Source: Serratia sp. Ag1
GTDB lineage: Bacteria > Pseudomonadota > Gammaproteobacteria > Enterobacterales > Enterobacteriaceae
NCBI RefSeq assembly: GCF_000743355.1
Contig: NZ_JQEI01000030.1
Coordinates: 1 to 64,000, forward strand
Reading direction: 5' to 3'
DNA: 64,000 nt
This document shows positions 40,576 to 49,747 of this stretch, in pieces. The position numbers and the translations under genes are program-made. Numbering within the stretch: the stretch's first letter is position 1; every line of letters starts with the position of its first letter. Under the pieces are notes generated by a model. It had not been told where the DNA came from, did no database searches, and worked only from the letters and a program-made list of their open reading frames with translations.

Positions 40576-40689
40576 TCCTTCTGGCTGGCAGGTTTCCCTG
40601 CTGGCCAATACAGTGGAAGCGTTACCACTCATTCACCTCTCCTTAGGTTCAATCTATAGCTAACCCTCTTCTTTTTGACAATTCCCTCA

Positions 40690-40705
40690 ATGTAAACGAT
40701 TTCAT
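40690..40705. promoter_or_regulatory. GalR/GalS upstream operator (OE-like)
   Basis: ATGTAAACGATTTCAT matches the 16-bp gal operator pattern (GTGNAANCGNTTNCAC type). Its centre is about 60 bp upstream of the inferred gal start point. Confidence 0.75.
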
Positions 40706-40709
40706 TATT

Positions 40710-40750
40710 GGTGATAGATCACCTTTTTATCATCACAAGCGTGCTATCTT
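40710..40750 (+). promoter_or_regulatory. gal promoter with possible CRP site
   Basis: TGCTATCTT gives an extended -10 (TATCTT at 40745-40750), start near 40757. A perfect palindrome GGTGATAGATCACC (40710-40723) is centred near -40, where CRP binds the E. coli gal P1 promoter, but its arms are two bases closer than the CRP consensus, so CRP binding would rely on one half-site. Confidence 0.5.
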
Positions 40751-40798
40751 TCCCCCATTATTTCTGCTGCGTCTTGATCCATAATCGATCATGCAGTA

Positions 40799-40814
40799 GT
40801 GAAAACGATTACAG
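40799..40814. promoter_or_regulatory. GalR/GalS downstream operator (OI-like)
   Basis: GTGAAAACGATTACAG matches the gal operator pattern. Centre-to-centre distance to the upstream operator is 109 bp (114 bp in E. coli), compatible with a repression loop. It lies 30 bp before the galT ATG. Confidence 0.8.
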
Positions 40815-40843
40815 AATACCGACAGGTAGATGAAGGAAGCGTT

Positions 40844-41893
40844 ATGTCCGATTTTAATCCCATCGATCACCCACATCGCCGTTTCAATCCGCTCACAGGC
40901 CAGTGGGTACTGGTGTCTCCTCATCGGGCCAAACGTCCGTGGCAGGGCCAGCAAGAATCACCCGCGCAGGAAACGCTGCCCGCGCACGATCCCGACTGCT
41001 TTCTGTGCCCCGGCAATCAACGCGTTACCGGCGATCAAAACCCCGTCTATCCCGGCACCTACGTTTTTACCAATGACTTTGCCGCGTTGATGCCCGATAC
41101 GCCCCTGGCACCAGAAGCCCACGATCCGCTGATGCGCTGCCAAAGCGCACGCGGTATCAGCCGGGTAATCTGTTTCTCACCCGATCACAGTAAAACGCTG
41201 CCACAGCTCTCGCTACCCGCGCTGGAACAGGTGATCGCCACCTGGCAGGAACAAACCGCCGATCTTGGCCGCACTTATCCTTGGGTGCAGGTATTTGAAA
41301 ACAAAGGGGCGGCGATGGGTTGCTCAAACCCTCATCCGCATGGCCAGATATGGGCTAACAGTTTCCTGCCCAACGAAGCCGAACGTGAAGATCGGTTGCA
41401 ACAGGACTATTTCCACCAGCATCAGTCCCCTTTGCTGGTGGATTATGCGCAGCGTGAACTGGCTGATGGCAGCCGAACCGTGGTGGAAACCGAGCACTGG
41501 CTGGCGGTGGTGCCATATTGGGCTGCGTGGCCGTTCGAAACCTTGCTGTTACCCAAAGCCCCGGTGCAACGCCTGACTGAACTCACCGCCGCACAGAGCA
41601 GCGATCTGGCGCTCGCCCTGAAAAAACTCACCAGCCGTTACGACAATTTGTTCCAGTGCTCTTTCCCTTACTCGATGGGTTGGCACGGCGCGCCGTTCAA
41701 CGCCGCCGACAATCGCCATTGGCAACTGCATGCCCATTTCTATCCACCACTGCTGCGTTCCGCCTCGGTACGCAAATTTATGGTGGGCTATGAAATGCTG
41801 GCAGAAACCCAGCGCGATCTCACCGCAGAACAGGCGGCAGAACGCCTGCGTGCAGTCAGTGATATCCATTATTGTGAAGCCGGAGTGAAATAA
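40844..41893 (+). CDS. galT: Galactose-1-phosphate uridylyltransferase GalT
   Basis: Leloir pathway step exchanging galactose-1-phosphate with UDP-glucose. 349 residues (E. coli 348). Zinc cysteines in CFLCPGN; active site [12 protein letters not shown] with the nucleophilic His of HPH (about 165). ATG 40844 follows GAAGGAAG; an in-frame extension to 40799 would cover the downstream operator. It is the first gene of the operon; galE is absent. It overlaps galK by one base (TAATG). Confidence 0.96.
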   Translation: MSDFNPIDHPHRRFNPLTGQWVLVSPHRAKRPWQGQQESPAQETLPAHDPDCFLCPGNQRVTGDQNPVYPGTYVFTNDFAALMPDTPLAPEAHDPLMRCQSARGISRVICFSPDHSKTLPQLSLPALEQVIATWQEQTADLGRTYPWVQVFENKGAAMGCSNPHPHGQIWANSFLPNEAEREDRLQQDYFHQHQSPLLVDYAQRELADGSRTVVETEHWLAVVPYWAAWPFETLLLPKAPVQRLTELTAAQSSDLALALKKLTSRYDNLFQCSFPYSMGWHGAPFNAADNRHWQLHAHFYPPLLRSASVRKFMVGYEMLAETQRDLTAEQAAERLRAVSDIHYCEAGVK

Positions 41894-43044
41894 TGAGCCT
41901 CAAAGATCATACTCAAACCCTTTTTGCCCAACACTTTGGCTATACACCTACCCTCACCATTCAGGCTCCGGGCCGGGTCAACCTGATTGGCGAACACACC
42001 GATTATAACGATGGTTTTGTCCTGCCTTGTGCGATTGATTACCAAACGGTGATTAGCTGTGCCCCGCGCAACGATCGCCAGATCCGGGTTTTGGCTGCCG
42101 ACTATGATAACCAGCAGGATCTGTTCTCGCTGGATGCCCCGATCGTCAACCACCCTAGCCTGCGCTGGGCCGACTATATACGCGGTGTGGTCAAGCATCT
42201 GCAGTTGCGTAATGCGAATTTTGGCGGTGCCGATCTGGCGATCAGCGGTAATGTGCCGCAAGGGGCTGGGCTCAGCTCTTCGGCCTCACTAGAAGTCGCC
42301 GTCGGCCAGGCCATACAAGCGCTTTACCAATTACCACTCGATGGCGTCGCGCTGGCGCTGAACGGCCAGGAGGCCGAGAACCAGTTTGTCGGCTGTAACT
42401 GCGGCATTATGGACCAACTGATATCGGCGCTGGGTAAACAGGATCATGCACTGCTGATCGATTGTCGCTCACTGGAAACGCGTGCGGTGCCGATGCCGAA
42501 AAACGTGGCGGTGGTGATCATCAACTCCAATGTAAAACGAGGCTTGGTTGACAGCGAATACAATACCCGCCGCAAGCAGTGTGAAGAGGCCGCGCGCTTC
42601 TTTGGCGTTAAGGCGCTACGGGATGTCAGCCCGGAACTGTTTTTCCCGATCCAGCACGAGCTGGATCCTCTCGTTGCCAAGCGGGCACGCCACGTAATTA
42701 GCGAGAATCAGCGCACGCTGGCCGCTGCCGATGCGCTGGCTGCGGGCAATCTCAAACTGATGGGTAAACTGATGGCAGAATCACATGCATCTATGCGTGA
42801 TGATTTCGAAATCACCGTTCCCGCCATCGATACGTTGGTTGAGATTGTTAAAAACACCCTTGGCGATCGCGGTGGCGTGCGCATGACTGGCGGCGGTTTC
42901 GGTGGTTGCATCGTAGCGCTGATGCCGCTGGATTTGGTGGAGCCGGTACGCGCGGCGGTAGCACGGGAATATCCTCTGCAGACCAATGGGTTACAGGAAA
43001 CTTTCTATGTCTGCAAAGCGTCGCAAGGAGCAGGCCCATGCTGA
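41893..43044 (+). CDS. galK: Galactokinase GalK
   Basis: Phosphorylates galactose with ATP. 383 residues (E. coli 382). GHMP-kinase features: galactokinase signature [20 protein letters not shown] (about 27-46), phosphate loop [18 protein letters not shown], and [15 protein letters not shown]-like motif 3 near residue 325-340. It overlaps galT by 1 nt and galM by 7 nt. Confidence 0.97.
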   Translation: MSLKDHTQTLFAQHFGYTPTLTIQAPGRVNLIGEHTDYNDGFVLPCAIDYQTVISCAPRNDRQIRVLAADYDNQQDLFSLDAPIVNHPSLRWADYIRGVVKHLQLRNANFGGADLAISGNVPQGAGLSSSASLEVAVGQAIQALYQLPLDGVALALNGQEAENQFVGCNCGIMDQLISALGKQDHALLIDCRSLETRAVPMPKNVAVVIINSNVKRGLVDSEYNTRRKQCEEAARFFGVKALRDVSPELFFPIQHELDPLVAKRARHVISENQRTLAAADALAAGNLKLMGKLMAESHASMRDDFEITVPAIDTLVEIVKNTLGDRGGVRMTGGGFGGCIVALMPLDLVEPVRAAVAREYPLQTNGLQETFYVCKASQGAGPC

Positions 43045-44072
43045 CCGATACAGCCCCTGACGGCCAGCCGTTTATTCTCACCACCCTGCGCAATGCCGCT
43101 GGGATGACGGTCACGCTGATGGACTGGGGGGCTACCTGGCTTTCTGCCGTGTTGCCGCTGAAATCGGGAGAAAAACGTGAGCTGCTGCTGGGCTGCAAAA
43201 CACCGGCAGATTATCTGCATCAAAGCGCCTATCTAGGGGCAACCGTTGGGCGCTATGCCAACCGCATTGCACACGCCAGCCTGTTGCTTGATGGCAAACC
43301 GCACCCGCTGGTAGCCAATCAGGGAGAACACCAGTTGCACGGCGGGCCAGCAGGGTTCCACAACCGCCGCTGGCAAATCGTTGCCCAGAACGAGCAACGG
43401 GTGGTTTATCAACTGCATTCGCCTGACGGTGACCAAGGGTTTCCCGGTAATCTGGACGTTACCCTGGAATACCGGCTTACCGACGATAACCGGCTGGAAA
43501 TCGGCTATCAGGCCCTGGTCGACCGCGCCTGCCCGGTCAATTTGACCAACCATGCCTATTTCAACCTGGATGGAGCAGGTCACGATGCGCGCCAGCAGCG
43601 TTTACAACTGTTTGCTGACCACTACCTGCCGGTAGACAGTGCTGGTATCCCCTGTGCTGACTTAACCGAAGTAGCAGGCAGCGGCATGGATTTCCGCCAG
43701 CCGAAAACCCTGTTGCAGGATTTCCTGCATGACCACGATCAACAGTTGGTAAAGGGCTATGACCATGCCTACCTGCTGCACCGCACCAGTAGCCGATTAG
43801 AAACCCCGGCGGCACATCTGTGGTCGGCTGACGGCCAAGTCAAATTAACCGTATTCACCAGTGCCCCGGCTTTGCAACTCTACAGCGGTAATTACCTGGC
43901 TGGCACACCCGCGCGTGAAGGCGGCACCTATGCCAACTATGCCGGTGTGGCCTTGGAAACGGAATTTTTGCCCGATAGCCCAAATCATCCCGAATGGCCG
44001 CAACCGGATTGTTGGCTGCAACCCGGCCAAGTTTATCAGAGCGCCACGCATTATCAGTTTAATCCTATCTGA
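43038..44072 (+). CDS. galM: Aldose 1-epimerase (mutarotase) GalM
   Basis: Interconverts the anomers of galactose and glucose so GalK receives the alpha form. 344 residues (E. coli 346), beta-sandwich with [15 protein letters not shown], the [13 protein letters not shown] active-site His, [12 protein letters not shown] and the C-terminal [24 protein letters not shown] 43038 has AGGAG ten bases upstream and overlaps the galK end; upstream in-frame codons lie inside galK. Confidence 0.95.
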   Translation: MLTDTAPDGQPFILTTLRNAAGMTVTLMDWGATWLSAVLPLKSGEKRELLLGCKTPADYLHQSAYLGATVGRYANRIAHASLLLDGKPHPLVANQGEHQLHGGPAGFHNRRWQIVAQNEQRVVYQLHSPDGDQGFPGNLDVTLEYRLTDDNRLEIGYQALVDRACPVNLTNHAYFNLDGAGHDARQQRLQLFADHYLPVDSAGIPCADLTEVAGSGMDFRQPKTLLQDFLHDHDQQLVKGYDHAYLLHRTSSRLETPAAHLWSADGQVKLTVFTSAPALQLYSGNYLAGTPAREGGTYANYAGVALETEFLPDSPNHPEWPQPDCWLQPGQVYQSATHYQFNPI

Positions 44073-44079
44073 CCCACCA

Positions 44080-44105
44080 CGCCCCTCGCCACGCGGCCAG
44101 GGGCG
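44080..44105 (+). terminator. Hairpin after galM
   Basis: CGCCCCT-N12-AGGGGCG, 8 bp after the galM stop. No T-run; probable end of the galTKM transcript. Confidence 0.55.
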
Positions 44106-44269
44106 GTATGGTTATAAATACTTACCCTTTTACCCTTCTATCCCGCCAGCGGTGAACTTTCCTTATTCCAAACCCAGGTCTAGAATCAAACGGCGGTGAT
44201 AAGCGCAACATGTTGTGCTTAATCACAATTCTCGGCCATTCTGGCCGGTCAATAGCTGAAGGAACACCT

Positions 44270-44608
44270 ATGCGTCTGATTACTGCACTTCCATTACTCG
44301 CAGGTCTCATGTTGAGCACCCATCTGATGGCTGCTGACACCGCAGCAAAAACGCCTTCTCCGGCGCAGGCAGCCCAGCAGAAGCGTATGACCGATTGTAA
44401 TCAACAGGCCTCCAGTCAATCACTGAAAGGCGATGAACGTAAAACCTTCATGAGCAGTTGCCTGAAATCCGAGGGGCACCAAACAGAAAAGGCCCTCACA
44501 CCGCAACAGCAGAAAATGAAAAACTGTAACGCCGATGCTGCTCAAAAGAGCCTGAAAGGCGATGAGCGTAAAACCTTCATGAGCAACTGCCTGAAAAAGT
44601 CAGCCTGA
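44270..44608 (+). CDS. psiF: PsiF repeat family periplasmic protein
   Basis: 112-residue protein with a signal peptide (MRLITALPLLAGLMLSTHLMA, cleavage near residue 22) and two PsiF repeats, each of the form C-N-x5-SLKGDERKTFMSxCL. E. coli PsiF (106 aa) is phosphate-starvation-induced and sits beside phoA; no phoA or clear Pho box is seen here. GAAGGA precedes the ATG at 44270. Function unknown. Confidence 0.85.
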   Translation: MRLITALPLLAGLMLSTHLMAADTAAKTPSPAQAAQQKRMTDCNQQASSQSLKGDERKTFMSSCLKSEGHQTEKALTPQQQKMKNCNADAAQKSLKGDERKTFMSNCLKKSA

Positions 44609-44798
44609 TCGCATTAACTCTCCGGCGTGTTTGAATCGATCTCACTCGCGCCGCTGTTAGCTCCCCACCGACCAAACTGCACGATTCCGCATGCCTTGTG
44701 GCCAGAAATTGACTATGGTTAAACGATGGTCGATTGTTTGTAAACTGCTACCAAACATGCTGGGCATATTGATTGCCGAGCCACCGGATGCAGTAATA

Positions 44799-44819
44799 TA
44801 ATGATTATCGTTATCATTA
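44799..44819. promoter_or_regulatory. Fur box upstream of gpmA
   Basis: TAATGATTATCGTTATCATT is a strongly palindromic match to the 19-bp Fur consensus, 22 bp before the gpmA ATG. E. coli gpmA is also a Fur target, so iron-dependent repression is expected. Confidence 0.85.
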
Positions 44820-44840
44820 AAAATAGTGAGGAGCTAAGCT

Positions 44841-45593
44841 ATGGCTGTAACGAAACTGGTTTTAGTGCGTCACGGCGAAAGCCAGTGGAACAACGAAAAC
44901 CGCTTTACCGGTTGGTATGATGTTGATCTGTCTGACAAAGGTCGTACCGAGGCAAAGGCAGCAGGTAAGCTGTTAAAAGATGAAGGCTTTGCTTTCGACT
45001 TCGCTTACACCTCAGTGCTAAAGCGCGCGATCCATACGCTGTGGAATATTCTGGATGAACTCGATCAGGCCTGGCTGCCAACTGAGAAATCCTGGAAGCT
45101 GAACGAGCGCCACTACGGTGCTTTGCAAGGCCTGAATAAATCTGAAACCGCTGAAAAATACGGTGATGAGCAGGTGAAACAGTGGCGACGTGGCTTTGCC
45201 GTGACGCCGCCGGAGTTGAACAAAGATGATGAGCGTTACCCAGGCCACGATCCACGCTATGCAAAGCTGACCGACAAAGAGCTACCCACCACCGAAAGCC
45301 TGGCTCTGACCATCGATCGTGTGATCCCTTACTGGGACGCAGAAATCCTGCCGCGCATCAAGAACGGTGAACGCGTGATCGTGGCAGCACACGGTAACTC
45401 GCTGCGTGCTCTGGTGAAATATCTGGATAACCTGAGTGAGGATGAAATCCTCGAGTTGAACATCCCAACCGGCGTGCCGTTGGTGTATGAATTCGACGAA
45501 AATTTCAAACCGGTAAAACATTACTATCTGGGTAATGCCGATGAGATCGCTGCCAAAGCGGCTGCGGTCGCCAACCAGGGTAAAGCGAAATAA
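44841..45593 (+). CDS. gpmA: 2,3-bisphosphoglycerate-dependent phosphoglycerate mutase GpmA
   Basis: Interconverts 3- and 2-phosphoglycerate in glycolysis. 250 residues, as in E. coli. [18 protein letters not shown] contains the phospho-histidine His11; the second active-site His is in [17 protein letters not shown] (about 184). [14 protein letters not shown] is conserved. Single gene behind a Fur box, with its own terminator. Confidence 0.97.
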   Translation: MAVTKLVLVRHGESQWNNENRFTGWYDVDLSDKGRTEAKAAGKLLKDEGFAFDFAYTSVLKRAIHTLWNILDELDQAWLPTEKSWKLNERHYGALQGLNKSETAEKYGDEQVKQWRRGFAVTPPELNKDDERYPGHDPRYAKLTDKELPTTESLALTIDRVIPYWDAEILPRIKNGERVIVAAHGNSLRALVKYLDNLSEDEILELNIPTGVPLVYEFDENFKPVKHYYLGNADEIAAKAAAVANQGKAK

Positions 45594-45611
45594 CCCTTCG
45601 CGGTAAAATGC

Positions 45612-45650
45612 AAGAAGCCCCCGGTTTTTAACGCCGGGGGCTTCTTTTTT
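45612..45650 (+). terminator. Rho-independent terminator of gpmA
   Basis: GAAGCCCCCGG-N9-CCGGGGGCTTC followed by TTTTTT. Lies 18 bp past gpmA and just before the convergent aroG stop. Confidence 0.9.
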
Positions 45651-45665
45651 AGCGACTGCCGGGAG

Positions 45666-46718
45666 TTAACTGCGGCGCGCTTTCACCGCAGCAGCCAGCT
45701 CACGCAAGACGCTTTCGGTATCTTCCCAACCGATGCAGGCATCGGTCACGCTCTTGCCGTAAACCAGCGGCTCACCGCTTTCCAGGTTCTGATTCCCTTC
45801 CACCAGATGGCTTTCGATCATGACCCCGATAATAGCTTTCTCACCGCCACGAAGCTGCTTACAGACGTCTGCGCTCACATCCATCTGCTTCTTAAACTGC
45901 TTACTGCTGTTAGCATGGCTGAAATCAATCATCACCAGTGCTGGCAAGCCTGCTTTCGCCAAGCCTTCCTTCACTTCTTTTACATGCGCAGCGCTGTAGT
46001 TGGGCTCTTTGCCACCACGCAGGATGATATGGCAATCGCCATTCCCGCCCGTATTAACAATCGCCGAATGCCCCCATTTAGTAACAGACAGGAAGCAGTG
46101 TGGCGCACCGGCAGCGTTGATAGCGTCAATCGCAACCTTAATAGTGCCGTCAGTGCCATTCTTGAACCCTACCGGGCAGGACAGGCCAGAAGCCAGTTCG
46201 CGGTGCACCTGAGATTCCGTAGTACGAGCGCCGATGGCTCCCCAGCTCATCAGATCCCCCAGGTACTGTGGGGTGATCATGTCAAGGAACTCACCCGCAG
46301 CAGGCAGGCCGCTGTCATTGATATCCAGCAGCAGTTTACGCGCCAAACGCAGGCCATCGTTGATCTGGAAGCTGTTGTCCATATGCGGATCGTTGATCAG
46401 CCCTTTCCAGCCAATGGTAGTACGCGGTTTTTCAAAATAAACCCGCATTACCACTTCCAGTTCGCCGTTCAGTTCTTGACGCAGCTTCAGCAGGCGCGCG
46501 GCATACTCTTTTGCCGCTTTGGTATCGTGAATCGAGCAAGGACCAATCACCACCAGCAGGCGATCGTCATTGCCACGAAGGATTTTGTGAATCGCATTGC
46601 GAGCTTTTGACACCGTTTCCGCAGCCTGTTCAGTGGCCGGAAACTTCTCCAGCAGAGCCACCGGAGGCAGGAGTTCCTTAATTTCTTTTATGCGTAAATC
46701 GTCGTTTTGGTAATTCAT
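45666..46718 (-). CDS. aroG: DAHP synthase AroG (phenylalanine-sensitive type)
   Basis: First step of the shikimate pathway: phosphoenolpyruvate plus erythrose-4-phosphate. 350 residues, equal to E. coli AroG. Starts MNYQNDDLRIKEIKELLPP; VVIGPCSIHDTKAAKEYA, KPRTTIGWKGLINDP, GARTTESQVHRELASGLS and the DFSHANSSKQ metal region are present. The phenylalanine-inhibited isoform is inferred from overall likeness and its place beside pnuC-nadA. TGTAAATCACCTTT (about 46801) is at best a weak TyrR half-site. Confidence 0.95.
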   Translation of the reverse strand: MNYQNDDLRIKEIKELLPPVALLEKFPATEQAAETVSKARNAIHKILRGNDDRLLVVIGPCSIHDTKAAKEYAARLLKLRQELNGELEVVMRVYFEKPRTTIGWKGLINDPHMDNSFQINDGLRLARKLLLDINDSGLPAAGEFLDMITPQYLGDLMSWGAIGARTTESQVHRELASGLSCPVGFKNGTDGTIKVAIDAINAAGAPHCFLSVTKWGHSAIVNTGGNGDCHIILRGGKEPNYSAAHVKEVKEGLAKAGLPALVMIDFSHANSSKQFKKQMDVSADVCKQLRGGEKAIIGVMIESHLVEGNQNLESGEPLVYGKSVTDACIGWEDTESVLRELAAAVKARRS

Positions 46719-46870
46719 AGCTTTTCCATTCGGTATCGGGAAGGTGTATTTCGCAGCGTTTATCATGAGATCCCAACAATCTAGCCTGTGAGACTGGTGC
46801 TGTAAATCACCTTTGGCGTGCATATGCCCTAAATATATCGTTCCAGCTTGCACGATTAGCCAAGGACGGT

Positions 46871-46896
46871 GAACTCAGGAGCGGCCTCCTGAGTTC
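46871..46896 (-). terminator. Hairpin after pnuC
   Basis: GAACTCAGGAG-cggc-CTCCTGAGTTC, perfect 11-bp stem, 12 bp past the pnuC stop. No T-run. Confidence 0.6.
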
Positions 46897-46908
46897 TGGA
46901 TTGCTGCA

Positions 46909-47634
46909 TTATGCTACAGAAGACAGTGGGCGGGAATGATTTCGGGTGGCGGCGCGGATCCACAACCAGGAACCGTTGAGGGCGATCAACGTCAGAATAA
47001 CGTACTCCAGCGCCATTGCGTATACGCCCTGGTAGGCAAAAATTGCGACACTGATGACATCAATCACCACCCACAGTAACCAGTTTTCAACGTATTTGCG
47101 CGTCATCAAAATCATCGCCGCAATCGACAACACCATCATCGTTGAATCCCAGAACGGGAAAGCATCCGGCTGCAATTCAGGCATTTGCACACCCAGGCCA
47201 AGTGCCTGCATCGCCGTGACCGAAATCTGTGTCAGGGAGGCAAACACGCGATCGATATTAAAGGTCATCAAGGCAATGCCCAAAATACAGATCGCCCCCC
47301 ACATCAGCGCTTTAGGCAGCGACAGCCAGCGGATCTTCAGTTCAGCCTGATGATCCTGCGTCTGACGGCTCCAAGCATACCAGCCGTAAATATTCGCCAC
47401 GAAGAAAAACAGCTGTAACAGCAGGCTGGCGTAAAGCTGGATCTGGAAAAAGATCACCGCAAACAGCGTCACGTTAATCAAGCCAAACAGATAGTTGATG
47501 ATTTTCTCTTTGCTGGCATACCAGATGCACAACAAGCCAAACAGCGTACCGATAGCCTCAATCCATGACAGATCGTAACCCCCAGCACCAAGCGGAATGT
47601 GAACCAAAATATTGCTGGTACTAAAAAAACTCAT
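46909..47634 (-). CDS. pnuC: Nicotinamide riboside transporter PnuC
   Basis: Membrane carrier for the NAD precursor nicotinamide riboside. 241 residues (E. coli 239), seven hydrophobic segments. Conserved WxxW-type region GWYAWSR near 87 and the WLLWVVIDVISVAIFAYQGV segment characterise PnuC. Follows nadA by 35 bp on the same strand, forming a nadA-pnuC operon as in E. coli. Confidence 0.94.
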   Translation of the reverse strand: MSFFSTSNILVHIPLGAGGYDLSWIEAIGTLFGLLCIWYASKEKIINYLFGLINVTLFAVIFFQIQLYASLLLQLFFFVANIYGWYAWSRQTQDHQAELKIRWLSLPKALMWGAICILGIALMTFNIDRVFASLTQISVTAMQALGLGVQMPELQPDAFPFWDSTMMVLSIAAMILMTRKYVENWLLWVVIDVISVAIFAYQGVYAMALEYVILTLIALNGSWLWIRAATRNHSRPLSSVA

Positions 47635-47669
47635 CTCGCTATCCTTATCATCGAACGGTTAATCGGCAA

Positions 47670-48731
47670 TCAGGCATTCCCTTTCACCGGCATTTTCAAC
47701 TGGGCGGCAAACGCCAGCATGCGGTTAAGCGGGATCAACGCTTTTTCACGCACGGCTCTATCAACAAAAACCTCATGCTGGGCACCGCCCTGTTCCAGCC
47801 CTTCAGCGATCGCTTGCAAGCCGTTCATCGCCATCCACGGGCAATGCGCACAACTGCGGCAGGTTGCTCCCTCACCAGCCGTCGGAGCTTCAAACAGCTC
47901 TTTATCTGGGCAAGCCTGCTGCATTTTGTAGAAAATACCGCGATCGGTGGCGACAATCAGTTGCGGATTGGGCAACGCTCTCGCCGCCTGAATCAGTTGG
48001 CTGGTTGAACCTATCGCATCAGCCAAATCGACGACTGCTTGCGGTGACTCGGGATGCACCAATATTGCCGCTTCTGGGTAGAGTGCTTTCATGCGTATTA
48101 GCGCTTGGGTTTTAAACTCGTCATGGACGATACAAGCGCCTTGCCAGCACAACACATCGGCTCCAGTCTGCTTCTGTACATAATGGCCAAGATGGCGATC
48201 GGGTGCCCAGATAATTTTCTCACCCAGGCTATCGAGATGTTCTATCAGCTCAACGGCAATACTCGACGTGACGACCCAATCTGCGCGTGCTTTCACCGCT
48301 GCCGAGGTATTGGCATAAACCACAACCGTGCGATCTGGATGCTGATCGCAAAATGCCTGAAATTCTTCCTCTGGGCAGCCGAGATCGAGCGAGCATTCGG
48401 CATGCAGCGTCGGCATCAGCACGCGTTTCTCTGGGCTGAGGATCTTGGCCGTTTCCCCCATAAAACGCACACCGGCCACCAACAGGGTTGAGGCTGGATG
48501 GTTGCTGCCAAAACGCGCCATCTCGAGTGAATCCGCCACGCAACCGCCTGTCTCTTCGGCCAATGCCTGGATCTCTGGATCGGTATAGTAGTGAGCCACC
48601 ATCACCGCATCACGCTGTTTGAGCAAGGTTTTGATTTTCTGCCGATAAAAAGCCTTTTCGGCTGCATCTAGCGGCACCGGTTTCGGCGGGAAGGGGTACA
48701 CCGCCGCGTTGACATCAAACATTTCACTCAT
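47670..48731 (-). CDS. nadA: Quinolinate synthase NadA
   Basis: 4Fe-4S enzyme condensing iminoaspartate with dihydroxyacetone phosphate to quinolinate for NAD synthesis. 353 residues (E. coli 347). [20 protein letters not shown] near the N-terminus, ECSLDLGCP and QGACIVHD, and [15 protein letters not shown] near the C-terminus supply the cysteines including the cluster ligands. First gene of nadA-pnuC, with a NadR-like box upstream. Confidence 0.96.
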   Translation of the reverse strand: MSEMFDVNAAVYPFPPKPVPLDAAEKAFYRQKIKTLLKQRDAVMVAHYYTDPEIQALAEETGGCVADSLEMARFGSNHPASTLLVAGVRFMGETAKILSPEKRVLMPTLHAECSLDLGCPEEEFQAFCDQHPDRTVVVYANTSAAVKARADWVVTSSIAVELIEHLDSLGEKIIWAPDRHLGHYVQKQTGADVLCWQGACIVHDEFKTQALIRMKALYPEAAILVHPESPQAVVDLADAIGSTSQLIQAARALPNPQLIVATDRGIFYKMQQACPDKELFEAPTAGEGATCRSCAHCPWMAMNGLQAIAEGLEQGGAQHEVFVDRAVREKALIPLNRMLAFAAQLKMPVKGNA

Positions 48732-49084
48732 CGCTATCGTCTCTGTGCTAGGCTGTCCGTCTGCTTGTCAGGCTCTCATTTGCCCTCACAAACGCCCTCG
48801 TTTTATATACTAAACAAAATACCTAAAACCTAGCGAAAAGTCGCTGACATTTTTCGATTAACCGTGCCTATTGTTTAGCAGATTGAAAATTTAAGCCTAA
48901 ACCAGATAATTGAATGGTTAACACGGGGTTTTAAGGGGGCGATCTGAATAGCTGAATTTGAAAACTGAGATTAAGTCGGTTGGGGAAGCAGAGGCAGTGC
49001 AGGATTGCTCGAGTTTACATCGTGAGACCAGATCTTGACGATTCTCATCCTTCACGATTTAACTTTATGCCGATGTCTTAGAGA
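48732..49084. promoter_or_regulatory. nadA promoter region and 3' end of tRNA operon
   Basis: 353 bp without a gene. It holds the NadR-like box (48799-48816) and AT-rich sequence around 48880-48900 for the nadA promoter. Right of that, about 49018-49060, a long-range ATCGTGA/TCACGAT pairing may form the terminator hairpin of the tRNA transcript. Confidence 0.5.
48799..48816 (-). promoter_or_regulatory. NadR-like operator
   Basis: CGTTTT-atatac-TAAACA fits the TGTTTA-N6-TAAACA pattern at 10 of 12 arm positions, 68 bp before the nadA start. NAD-dependent repression by NadR is inferred. Confidence 0.6.
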
Positions 49085-49160
49085 TGGTGGGTCGTGCAGG
49101 ATTCGAACCTGCGACCAATTGATTAAAAGTCAACTGCTCTACCGACTGAGCTAACGACCC
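49085..49160 (-). tRNA. tRNA-Lys (UUU), distal copy
   Basis: 76 nt with encoded CCA. Acceptor GGGTCGT pairs with ACGACCC; anticodon TTT in GACTTTTAATC; T-arm GGTTCGAATCC. The sequence is identical to the copies at 49332 and 49498. Confidence 0.97.
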
Positions 49161-49166
49161 GCAGAG

Positions 49167-49242
49167 TGGTGGGTGATGACGGGCTCGAACCGCCGACCCC
49201 CTCCGTGTAAAGGAGATGCTCTACCAACTGAGCTAATCACCC
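49167..49242 (-). tRNA. tRNA-Val (UAC)
   Basis: 76 nt with encoded CCA. Acceptor GGGTGAT/ATCACCC; anticodon TAC in CCTTTACACGG; T-arm GGTTCGAGCCC. It is separated from the next Lys copy by only six bases. Confidence 0.97.
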
Positions 49243-49331
49243 ACTGCTGTGGTTACTGCTATATTGCTCGACTTGACGTCTTCAGCTTCTTATTGTTTAC
49301 GAATTTGCATTTTGCTCATTCGCTAAGAAGT

Positions 49332-49407
49332 TGGTGGGTCGTGCAGGATTCGAACCTGCGACCAATTGATTAAAAGTCAACTGCTCTACCGACTGAGCTA
49401 ACGACCC
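49332..49407 (-). tRNA. tRNA-Lys (UUU), middle copy
   Basis: 76 nt including CCA, identical to the other two Lys genes. The spacers on its two sides (49243-49331 and 49408-49497) are homologous to each other. Confidence 0.97.
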
Positions 49408-49497
49408 ACTGCTGTGGTTACTGCTATGCTGCCCGACTTGAAGTTTTAAGCTTCTTATCGTTTACGGATTTGCATTTTGCTAATCCGCCAGGAAATT

Positions 49498-49573
49498 TGG
49501 TGGGTCGTGCAGGATTCGAACCTGCGACCAATTGATTAAAAGTCAACTGCTCTACCGACTGAGCTAACGACCC
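49498..49573 (-). tRNA. tRNA-Lys (UUU), promoter-proximal copy
   Basis: 76 nt including CCA. First tRNA of the operon, about 45 nt after the inferred start point. Confidence 0.97.
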
Positions 49574-49616
49574 AATTTCCTCGTTGCTTTAACGTCTTGC
49601 AAGATGTCTTGGCAAC

Positions 49617-49652
49617 GGCGGCATATATTACTAATTTCTCTTGGCAGCGCAA
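49617..49652 (-). promoter_or_regulatory. Promoter of the Lys-Lys-Val-Lys tRNA operon
   Basis: On the minus strand TTGCGC (-35, 49647-49652), 16 bases, TAATAT (-10, 49625-49630), followed by a GC-rich discriminator GCCGCCG. That discriminator is typical of stringently controlled stable-RNA promoters. Confidence 0.7.
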
Positions 49653-49696
49653 CCTAAATTTTGGCTAAATCGGTTTAACTGCTTGTTCTTCACGCG

Positions 49697-49741
49697 AACA
49701 AGCCCAGAAACCGGTCAAAATGACTAACTTCTGGGCTTGTT
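49697..49741 (-). terminator. Hairpin after cpoB
   Basis: AACAAGCCCAGAA-N19-TTCTGGGCTTGTT, a perfect 13-bp stem just after the cpoB stop and upstream of the tRNA promoter. Probable end of the tol-pal transcript. Confidence 0.7.
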
Positions 49742-49747
49742 TATAGC

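Noticed and set aside
25200-40600. Possible lambda-type attachment site or prophage between bio and gal
   Set aside because: E. coli has the lambda att site in this interval, but no core sequence, integrase or phage gene is visible here.
45807-46610. Open frame opposite aroG (267 codons)
   Set aside because: Contained within aroG and lacks recognisable motifs.
49085-49573. Evenly spaced repeats resembling a CRISPR array
   Set aside because: The repeats are identical tRNA-Lys genes with full cloverleaf structure and encoded CCA.
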